Shown in pieces: positions 58,782-64,000 of a stretch of 64,000 nt of DNA. The stretch's first letter is position 1. Each line of letters starts with the position of its first letter. The DNA is from Ardenticatenaceae bacterium (GTDB lineage Bacteria; Chloroflexota; Anaerolineae; Promineifilales; Promineifilaceae). The position numbers were made by a program, and so were the translations under genes. The stretch is taken from positions 56,654-120,653 of the forward strand of contig JACKBT010000011.1 of assembly GCA_020634415.1 (NCBI GenBank), given 5' to 3'. The notes under the pieces were generated by a model. The model made no database searches. It was not told the DNA's origin and saw nothing but the letters and a program-made list of their open reading frames with translations.

Positions 58782-61358
58782 ATGTCTCGATCATTTAGAC
58801 GACTACAACGAGTTTTGGATTTAGAGGCGAAGCAGGGCTACCAGAATAAAGCGGTGGTGGGTGGCATTCGCCAATTTGCGGTTTATTGGGTGGAACAGGC
58901 GCGGGGGGAGACGGTTGATGAGGCGGATAAGGCTTTTGTAGAGCAGATGGCCGAAACGTTGATGGATTACGGCCGTTTGCCTGGCGCAGAAGCCCGCGCC
59001 AAAACCATAGACGCGCTCATCGAAAGTTTGAAGCGGCGGCAGGATAGGGTAGGTGATGCGGAAAGTGCCCGCCCCAAACGGCCGCCAACACCCCCACGCG
59101 AACGGCCCGTGCCGCCAACATTTGACCCCCCGGCTCCGGAACCGGAACCCGTGCCGGAGCCAGAAGCGGAGGCTGAGGTGGAGACCGAAACGGCCGTTGC
59201 CGAAGCCCCACCCTCCCCCAGCAAGAAACAGACAAAACGGCCGTCTACCCCAGCCAAACCCTCAGACATGCCCCAGGCCGATCCCGACCCCGAAGGCTTA
59301 CAACAGTCCGTCACCATACTCAAAGGTGTTGGCCCCCGCATTGCCGAAAGATTGGCCCGCCTGGGGGCAGAGACCATTTGGGATTTGCTCTACCTGTTCC
59401 CGCGCCGCTACGACGATTACAGTGTGATGAAGCCCATCAACCGCCTGCAATATGGCGAACAAGTAACGGTGATCGGCACCCTGTGGGAAGCTCGCGCCCG
59501 GCGCACCCGTACCAATCAGGTAATGGTGCAGGCCATGCTCAACGATGGCTCCGGGCAGATTCAGGCGACCTGGTTCAACCAGCCCTGGGTGGCCGACAAA
59601 CTCAAAGCGGGGATGCAGGTGGTGATGCGCGGCAAAGTGGAGCAATATTTGGGCCGCCCTGTCTTCAATTCGCCAGAATGGGAACCCATCGAGATGGATT
59701 CGCTGCGCAACAACCGCATTGTGCCCATCTACCCCCTGACGGAGGGCCTGAAAGCCCACAAGATGCGTGAATTGATGGGCAAAGCCACTGGCTATTGGGC
59801 GGCCCGTGTGCCCGATCCTTTACCCGAACCCGTGCGCAAGCGACAAAAGCTCTATACCTTGCCCCAGGCCCTTTACCAGACCCATTTGCCCGACAGCCCG
59901 GAAACGTTGCAGGCGGCGCGGCATCGCCTGATGTTTGATGAGCTGTTTTTGCTGCAATTGGGGATGCAGCGGCAAAAGCGGGCCTGGCAGGCGGAACCCG
60001 GTATACCTTTGTTGGCTGATCCGGCGCACCTCATTCGTTTCCGTAATGCGCTGCCCTTTGATTTGACGGGGGCGCAGGAGCGGGTGATTGAGGAGATTGT
60101 GCAGGACATGGCGCGGAATGTGCCTATGAACCGGCTGCTGCAAGGGGATGTGGGCGCGGGTAAGACGATTGTGGCTGCTGCGGCTATGATGATGGCGGTG
60201 AAGGCGGAGGCGCAGGTGGCGCTGATGGCCCCGACGGAGATTTTGGCAGAGCAGCATTACCAGGGTTTGCGTAAGTTGTTGGAGCCGTTGGAGGTGACGG
60301 TGTGTTTGCTGACGGGCAGTACGCCGGAAAGTGAACGGGTGCAAATCTTGGCGGGTTTGGCTTCGGGGCAGATTCAGGTGGCGATTGGGACACATGCGCT
60401 GATTCAGGAGGGGGTGCAGTTTCATAAGCTGGCGTTGGCGGTGATTGATGAGCAGCATCGTTTTGGGGTGGATCAGCGGGCGGCTTTGCGTGATAAGGGG
60501 GCGGAGGCGGAAAACGGCCGTCCCAATCCCCACGTTCTGGTTATGTCGGCCACGCCTATTCCGCGCACCCTGGCTTTGTCGCTTTATGGCGATCTAGACC
60601 TGTCTATTTTGGATGAGATGCCGCCGGGGCGGCAGGAGATTAAGACGCGCTGGCTGCGGGGCAGTGAGCGGGAGCGGGCCTATGGTTTTGTGCGCCGTCA
60701 GGTGAAGGAAGGGCGGCAGGCGTATGTGATTTATCCGTTGGTGGAGGAGTCGGACAAGATTGATGAGAAAGCGGCCGTTGAGGAGTATGCACGCCTGCAA
60801 GATGAGGTTTTCCCCGATTTGAAGGTGGGGTTGATACACGGCCGTTTGAAGAGTGCCGAAAAAGAAGCTGTTATGCGGGCCTTCTACAATGGCGAAACAA
60901 ACATCCTGGTAGCCACTTCTGTCATTGAGGTGGGGGTGGATGTGCCCAACAGCACCATCATGCTGATTGAAGGGGCGAACCGCTTTGGTCTGGCGCAGCT
61001 GCACCAGTTCCGGGGCCGGGTGGGGCGTGGGGAGCATCAGTCGTACTGCATTTTGATTGCGGAGACGGGATCGGCGGTGGCTGAGGAGCGGCTGCAAGCG
61101 TTGGAGCAGACGAATGATGGCTTTGTGCTGGCGGAGAAGGATTTGGAGATTCGGGGGCCGGGGCAGTTTTTCGGCCGTCGCCAGAGTGGTTTGCCGGAGT
61201 TGAAGCTGGCTTCGCTGCTGGATATGGAGATGGTGACACGTGCCCGTGAAGAGGCGGAGAAGATTTATAAGGCTGATCCGGAACTAGAGAAGGATGAGCA
61301 TGTGTTGTTGAGGGAGCAAGTCGGCCGTTTTTGGCATGACGCGGCGGATGTAAGTTGA
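58782..61358 (+). CDS. recG: ATP-dependent DNA helicase RecG
   Basis: 858 residues, longer than the usual 690-ish because of an N-terminal extension of about 165 residues; its second half is Pro/Glu/Lys-rich. The wedge OB domain starts near 170 (LKGVGPRIAERLARLGAETIWDLL, PRRYDDYSV). Helicase motifs: GDVGAGKTIVA (Walker A, about 455), APTEILAEQH, IDEQHRFGVDQR (DEQH), VMSATPIPRT, then ATSVIEVGVDVPN and QFRGRVGRGEHQS. RecG remodels stalled forks and Holliday junctions. No Shine-Dalgarno; the repeat runs right up to the ATG. Confidence 0.95.
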   Translation: MSRSFRRLQRVLDLEAKQGYQNKAVVGGIRQFAVYWVEQARGETVDEADKAFVEQMAETLMDYGRLPGAEARAKTIDALIESLKRRQDRVGDAESARPKRPPTPPRERPVPPTFDPPAPEPEPVPEPEAEAEVETETAVAEAPPSPSKKQTKRPSTPAKPSDMPQADPDPEGLQQSVTILKGVGPRIAERLARLGAETIWDLLYLFPRRYDDYSVMKPINRLQYGEQVTVIGTLWEARARRTRTNQVMVQAMLNDGSGQIQATWFNQPWVADKLKAGMQVVMRGKVEQYLGRPVFNSPEWEPIEMDSLRNNRIVPIYPLTEGLKAHKMRELMGKATGYWAARVPDPLPEPVRKRQKLYTLPQALYQTHLPDSPETLQAARHRLMFDELFLLQLGMQRQKRAWQAEPGIPLLADPAHLIRFRNALPFDLTGAQERVIEEIVQDMARNVPMNRLLQGDVGAGKTIVAAAAMMMAVKAEAQVALMAPTEILAEQHYQGLRKLLEPLEVTVCLLTGSTPESERVQILAGLASGQIQVAIGTHALIQEGVQFHKLALAVIDEQHRFGVDQRAALRDKGAEAENGRPNPHVLVMSATPIPRTLALSLYGDLDLSILDEMPPGRQEIKTRWLRGSERERAYGFVRRQVKEGRQAYVIYPLVEESDKIDEKAAVEEYARLQDEVFPDLKVGLIHGRLKSAEKEAVMRAFYNGETNILVATSVIEVGVDVPNSTIMLIEGANRFGLAQLHQFRGRVGRGEHQSYCILIAETGSAVAEERLQALEQTNDGFVLAEKDLEIRGPGQFFGRRQSGLPELKLASLLDMEMVTRAREEAEKIYKADPELEKDEHVLLREQVGRFWHDAADVS

Positions 61359-61408
61359 TGTATCAGGTGTCAAGTATCACGTGATATTTGACACGTAAAC
61401 ATCTGACA
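61358..61408. repeat. mirrored-word element (tcaggtgtcaagtatcacgtgat)
   Basis: tatcaggtgtcaagtatcacg is loosely mirrored by cgtgatatttgacacg and catctgacac. It follows the recG stop directly. Confidence 0.65.
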
Positions 61409-61413
61409 CAGTA

Positions 61414-61470
61414 AAACCTCCCGGAGGCTTAACCAGTGAGCGAACCAGTGGGTGAAACCTCCGGGAGGTT
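61414..61470. repeat. inverted repeat aacctcccggagg / cctccgggaggtt
   Basis: 13-bp arms at 61415-61427 and 61458-61470, around two aaccagtg words. No T-run. It separates recG from coaD. Confidence 0.75.
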
Positions 61471-61488
61471 GGCAATACAGGAACAATT

Positions 61489-62022
61489 ATGAAACAAACC
61501 AAAGCCATGTATCCTGGCACTTTTGACCCTGTTCATTTTGGGCATTTGGATTTGATGAAGCGGGGGGCGACGCTGTTTTCGGAGCTGGTGGTGGCGGTGT
61601 ATGACCATCGTGTGCCAACAAAATCTCTTCTGTTTTCCGTAGATGAGCGCATTGAAATGATCCAAACGGCGATGCGGGGTGTGGAGAATGTGACGGTGAC
61701 GCGCTTTAGCGGGTTGGCGGTGGATTTTGCGCATGAGCATGGGGTGCAGGTGTTTGTGCGTGGTTTGCGTGTCTTTTCTGATTTTGAGTTTGAGTTTCGG
61801 CTGGCACTGGCCAATAAGCGGCTGGCCCCAGAGATTGAGACGATTAGTTTGATGACCCGTGAGGAGCATATGTTCCTCAGTGGCACAACGGTACGGGAGA
61901 TCGCTTCGCTGAATGGGGATGTGAGCAGTATGGTGCCGCCGCATGTGGCCCAGGCGTTGTATGAGCGTTTTAACAGTGAGCAATTCGAGAAGTTTTCACG
62001 CCCCGTGCCGTTGCGTGACTGA
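61489..62022 (+). CDS. coaD: phosphopantetheine adenylyltransferase
   Basis: 177 residues. The nucleotidyltransferase signature is AMYPGTFDPVHFGHLDLMKRG (TxGxxHxGH-type). PTKSLLFSVDERIEMI supplies the phosphate-binding Lys, and FVRGLRVFSDFEFEFRLALANKRL and FLSGTTVREIASLNGDVSSMVPPHV complete the CoaD pattern. It makes dephospho-CoA from phosphopantetheine and ATP. Its place after recG and before the coiled-coil gene is the standard one. The tail is about 15 residues longer than usual. Confidence 0.95.
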   Translation: MKQTKAMYPGTFDPVHFGHLDLMKRGATLFSELVVAVYDHRVPTKSLLFSVDERIEMIQTAMRGVENVTVTRFSGLAVDFAHEHGVQVFVRGLRVFSDFEFEFRLALANKRLAPEIETISLMTREEHMFLSGTTVREIASLNGDVSSMVPPHVAQALYERFNSEQFEKFSRPVPLRD

Positions 62023-62041
62023 TGGGCTAGTTTATAATAGC

Positions 62042-62100
62042 CCGTAATCGGTTGTCTGTGGTTCTAATGGGATTACCGATTACCGTTCACCGATTACGGA
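62042..62100. repeat. mirrored-word element (cggttgtc/gattaccgattacc)
   Basis: cccgtaatcggttgtctgtgg on the left and ggattaccgattaccgttcaccgattacgg on the right. The last unit contains the ggag that may serve as the ribosome site of the next gene. Same word family as 17575-17629. Confidence 0.75.
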
Positions 62101-62107
62101 GATTAAG

Positions 62108-62593
62108 ATGGATATCCAACACCTCGTTGACCGCCTGGAACAAGTTTTGAATGAGAGTTTTCGTCTGCCGCTGAGTCCTTATCTCTTTGTGGATGAGGAG
62201 AAGGTGTTTGACATTATTGACCAGATGCGGGTGGCGATTCCTGAGGAAGTGAAGCGAGCCAATCGCATTGAAGCGGAGAAGGATCGCATTTTGGCGCAGG
62301 CTAAGGAGGAGGGGGAACGGATTCGCGGATTGGCGCGGCAGGAGGCCAACGAGTTGGTGAACCGAGATGGCATCACCAATACGGCGCAGCAGCGGGCCGA
62401 TAATATTATGGAACGTGCCAAACGAGATGCGGAAGCCTTGCGGCGCGATGCGGATGTGTATGTGATTGAGGTGCTGGCGAAGTTGGAGGAGGATTTGCTG
62501 CGCTCTTTGTCGGTGGTGCGTAATGGTTTGCGCAAGGTGCAGACGGAACAGGATGTTGTGGAGCCTGTGCCCGAAGAGGCGCATACGGTTTAA
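62108..62593 (+). CDS. coiled-coil protein (DivIVA/ATP-synthase-E-like)
   Basis: 161 residues. The first part, IQHLVDRLEQVLNESFRLPL, then VDEEKVFDIIDQMRVAIPEEVKRANRI, is a conserved pattern in small proteins found after coaD in Actinobacteria and Chloroflexota. Residues 55-140 are a charged coiled coil (AEKDRILAQAKEEGERIRGL). It is cytoplasmic. A role in cell division or as a scaffold has been proposed from DivIVA likeness; I cannot confirm it from sequence. It is followed by a strong terminator that closes the block. Confidence 0.8.
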   Translation: MDIQHLVDRLEQVLNESFRLPLSPYLFVDEEKVFDIIDQMRVAIPEEVKRANRIEAEKDRILAQAKEEGERIRGLARQEANELVNRDGITNTAQQRADNIMERAKRDAEALRRDADVYVIEVLAKLEEDLLRSLSVVRNGLRKVQTEQDVVEPVPEEAHTV

Positions 62594-62601
62594 CTGTTTT
62601 T

Positions 62602-62640
62602 GACCTCCGAGGTTTTTGAAAACCTCGGAGGTCTTTTTTT
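62602..62640 (+). terminator. intrinsic terminator
   Basis: Stem gacctccgaggtttt (62602-62616) with aaaacctcggaggtc (62619-62633), then ttttttt. It ends the coaD-coiled-coil operon at the convergent boundary with the DUF84 gene. Confidence 0.9.
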
Positions 62641-63169
62641 ATGGGGTGGTGGCGTAGAATTCGGGGGCGAGGAAGGGGGCCAGGGCGTAGATGACGGAGT
62701 GGGTGAAGGCGTCCTGGCGCATGATGAGGCCGCCGGTGAGGGCACCGATAGCGCCACCTTTTTGTTTGACGTTGGTTTCGCCGAGCAGATCGTCCATGAC
62801 GTGGCCGAGTTCGGCACCAGCCAGGACGCGCTGGACGAGGTGATGAGGTAGGGGGAGTCTGGTGCCGCTGCCGATGCTGGAACGGCCGTCATCATCCACC
62901 ACCGCCACCCAGCCCTGTAACTCCCAACCAAACGATGCCTCGTGCAGCCCGCCTTCCAGGCCAAAACCCAGATCGGCCGATAACTTTTCTCGGGCGAGTA
63001 TGGCCCGATTTTTAGCACCAGCAATCATTTCGGCTTCGCTTAAAGGCATCTCGCTGACACCGGAGGGGACGGCGATGCCCGTTACGTGAGCTTCCGGCCA
63101 GACGCGCTGGACGACGGAGCGTACAGCTTCTATTTTGACGGGATTGGTGGAGCCGACGGCGATTTTCAC
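62639..63169 (-). CDS. inosine/xanthosine triphosphatase (DUF84/YjjX-like)
   Basis: 176 residues. The NTPase fold is clear: MKIAVGSTNPVKIEAVRSVV, then GVSEMPLSEAEMIAGAKNRAI and DLGFGLEGGLHE, with the Asp/Glu ligands of the DUF84 (YjjX) family, and a late HVMDDLLGETNVKQKGGAIGALTGGLI block. These enzymes hydrolyse ITP/XTP and so cleanse the nucleotide pool. Four bases separate it from the upstream GbsR-like gene on the same strand, so the two form an operon. Confidence 0.9.
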   Translation of the reverse strand: MKIAVGSTNPVKIEAVRSVVQRVWPEAHVTGIAVPSGVSEMPLSEAEMIAGAKNRAILAREKLSADLGFGLEGGLHEASFGWELQGWVAVVDDDGRSSIGSGTRLPLPHHLVQRVLAGAELGHVMDDLLGETNVKQKGGAIGALTGGLIMRQDAFTHSVIYALAPFLAPEFYATTP

Positions 63170-63173
63170 GTTT

Positions 63174-63710
63174 CTACCTTATCTCAATCTTGGTCACGGC
63201 CTCAAAGTCGAGCGGGTCGCTGCTGCCGATGACGGTTTCTAGAGCTAGTTGGGCGACCTGGAAGAAAGATTGTAGATCGGCCACACGCTCCAGGTAGAAT
63301 TCGGCCAGTTCTCGCTCTTCGGGGCTGAGTTGGTCTTCGGCGGATTGGAGTTTGGCGATGCTTTCGCTGAGGACGTGGAGAGCTTGCTGCACTTCGCGCT
63401 GTTCGCGGCCGCCCAAGACGTTACGAATGACTTGCCACAGGTCTGATTCGGCCTGGTAATATTTCTTGCGCTCACCGCGCATCCACACTTCCTTGGCCAT
63501 GCCCCACCGCTCTAAATCGCGCATGTTCATGCTGACTGAGCCTTTGCTGATTTCTAAGCGGTCGGCTAAATCGTCGAGTGAAAGCGGCTCCGGGTTGAGT
63601 AGAAGAACACCGTATAACCGCCCCATGACTTCGCTGAAACCAAAAAAGCGGACTAAACGGCCGAGTCCGGCGATGGTGCTTTCGTTGACTGCTGCTAAGT
63701 TTTCGTGCAT
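63174..63710 (-). CDS. GbsR/MarR-family winged-helix regulator
   Basis: 178 residues from ATG 63710, with aaggagag just before it; a longer frame to 63752 would cross the operator. The helix-turn-helix is LSLDDLADRLEISKGSVSMNMRDLERWGMAKEVW, followed by RGERKKYYQAESDLW (wing), typical of GbsR-type MarR relatives. The C-terminal half is helical and probably dimerises. A 16-bp palindrome sits 14 bases upstream of the start, so autoregulation is likely. It is co-transcribed with the DUF84 NTPase. Confidence 0.88.
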   Translation of the reverse strand: MHENLAAVNESTIAGLGRLVRFFGFSEVMGRLYGVLLLNPEPLSLDDLADRLEISKGSVSMNMRDLERWGMAKEVWMRGERKKYYQAESDLWQVIRNVLGGREQREVQQALHVLSESIAKLQSAEDQLSPEERELAEFYLERVADLQSFFQVAQLALETVIGSSDPLDFEAVTKIEIR

Positions 63711-63723
63711 ATCTCTCCTTACG

Positions 63724-63739
63724 TTCAAAACGTTTTGAA
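63724..63739. promoter_or_regulatory. perfect 16-bp palindromic operator
   Basis: ttcaaaacgttttgaa, with gt/ac context extending it imperfectly. It lies directly upstream of the GbsR-like start and is the right size and symmetry for a MarR/GbsR dimer. It does not match the ACGGCCGT palindrome. Confidence 0.7.
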
Positions 63740-63775
63740 TGTACGGTAGCAAATTTTATGTGAAGCGTCAAATCA

Positions 63776-63850
63776 ATTTACGATTTGCGATTTACGATTG
63801 ACGATTGCGGAAAGAATCAATCGTCAATCGTCAATCCAAAATCGTAAATG
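63776..63850. repeat. mirrored-word hairpin (gattgacgattg type)
   Basis: Left arm tttacgatttgcgatttacgattgacg, right arm caatcgtcaatcgtcaatcc and aaatcgtaaat. It reads into the end of the ThiD-like gene on the minus strand and supplies its stop codon. Confidence 0.8.
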
Positions 63851-64000
63851 GCGAGGGGGCCGTGACCGGAGCCGAGCTGCCAGGTGGCGGCGTGGGTGAG
63901 GGCGGTGTGGGTGAGGGTGCGGGCGCGGGTAACGGCCGTTGGCACGCCATCTCCTCCCGCTAAAAAGGCACAGACGGCGGCGGAGAGCATGTCGCCGCTG
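63817..64000 (-). CDS. partial ThiD-like kinase (C-terminus only)
   Basis: The last 60 residues, open at the window edge. It begins SGDMLSAAVCAFLAGG and continues TALTHAATWQLGSGHGPL. The SGDML segment matches the GTGCTLSAA anion-hole motif of phosphomethylpyrimidine kinase (ThiD) and other ribokinase-fold kinases, and the LGSGHGPL end matches the usual VGHGxGPVHHF of ThiD. The final residues (IYDFGLTIDD) and the stop come from a word repeat rather than from the enzyme. Pyridoxal kinase is an alternative. Confidence 0.6.
   Translation of the reverse strand, partial: SGDMLSAAVCAFLAGGDGVPTAVTRARTLTHTALTHAATWQLGSGHGPLAIYDFGLTIDD

Larger units (their letters stand above)
190..63945. repeat. dispersed genome-wide palindrome ACGGCCGT (HIP1-like)
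   Basis: The octamer ACGGCCGT, most often as AACGGCCGTT, or with one base changed (TCGGCCGT, ACGGCCGA, ACGGCCGC), is scattered over the whole window, about one per 380-430 bases by my line-by-line count (about 150-170 copies). In genes it is read in different frames as TAV, NGR or RP. Examples: 226, 1209, 5441 and 5461, 9412 and 9422, 13016-13035 (a perfect 20-bp palindrome ggggcaacggccgttgcccc), 19041, 24980, 33645, 55079, 63932. Both strands and gaps between genes carry it. Confidence 0.9.

Noticed and set aside
1..64000. Mobile elements, transposases, integrases, tRNA or attachment sites
   Set aside because: None was found. No transposase-like frame, no target-site duplication and no tRNA cloverleaf was recognised; repeats present are short words, not insertion sequences.

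Overview
The window reads as one contiguous piece of a filamentous-type Chloroflexota chromosome (Anaerolineae-like). I infer this from the gene content: PIG-V and DUF2723 membrane glycosyltransferases, two decaprenyl-phosphate ribosyltransferase paralogues, a mevalonate kinase, large secreted S8 proteases, BTAD/NB-ARC regulators, and an rpmB-yloU-fakA-degV-recG-coaD housekeeping block. No rRNA, tRNA, CRISPR, prophage or insertion sequence was seen.

Layout. 37-5418 (+): membrane glycosyltransferase and flippase-like genes ending in a UbiA enzyme. 5495-7698 (-): a lipoprotein cytochrome c, SCO1 and DsbA-like operon plus a small exported protein. 7902-12658 (+): a redox cluster of a b-type cytochrome, a 9-heme cytochrome c, a two-cluster ferredoxin, an FAD/NAD oxidoreductase and a 22-heme repeat cytochrome. 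12833-15174: an Asp-tailed lipoprotein, then an ECF sigma factor with an Asp-tailed anti-sigma-like membrane protein. 15594-22343: a membrane protein, PIN/TRAM ATPase-like protein, glutamyl-tRNA synthetase, SCP2 protein and a large GT39-like enzyme. 22388-26662 (-): threonine synthase, a response regulator, a PQQ-type sugar dehydrogenase and an MFS sugar transporter, with a divergent LysR gene. 27753-33890: DUF427, CDP-alcohol phosphotransferase, flippase-like protein, a SYSWAG-repeat subtilase and a histidine kinase. 33989-41435 (-): three tandem clan GH-A-like secreted proteins and an M20 peptidase. 41547-47639: second UbiA paralogue, mevalonate kinase, giant subtilase. 47773-62593: quinone oxidoreductase, rpmB, and the yloU-fakA // degV-recG-coaD block, split by a BTAD regulator and three secreted or small genes. 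62639-64000 (-): DUF84 NTPase, GbsR-like regulator with an operator palindrome, and a partial ThiD-like kinase.

Two DNA-level signals run through the whole window and are not explained by genes. First, the palindrome ACGGCCGT (usually AACGGCCGTT) and near variants occur roughly 150-170 times by eye, in all reading frames and in terminators and promoters. This resembles HIP1 of cyanobacteria. Local base composition often switches at these sites from G/T-rich to C/A-rich. Second, more than twenty gene junctions carry short-word repeats, in many cases mirrored into hairpins, each junction with its own word. They resemble cyanobacterial STRR repeats and sometimes invade reading frames or supply stop codons. 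Together with the 9-heme/22-heme electron-transfer cluster, these are the best candidates here for something undescribed.
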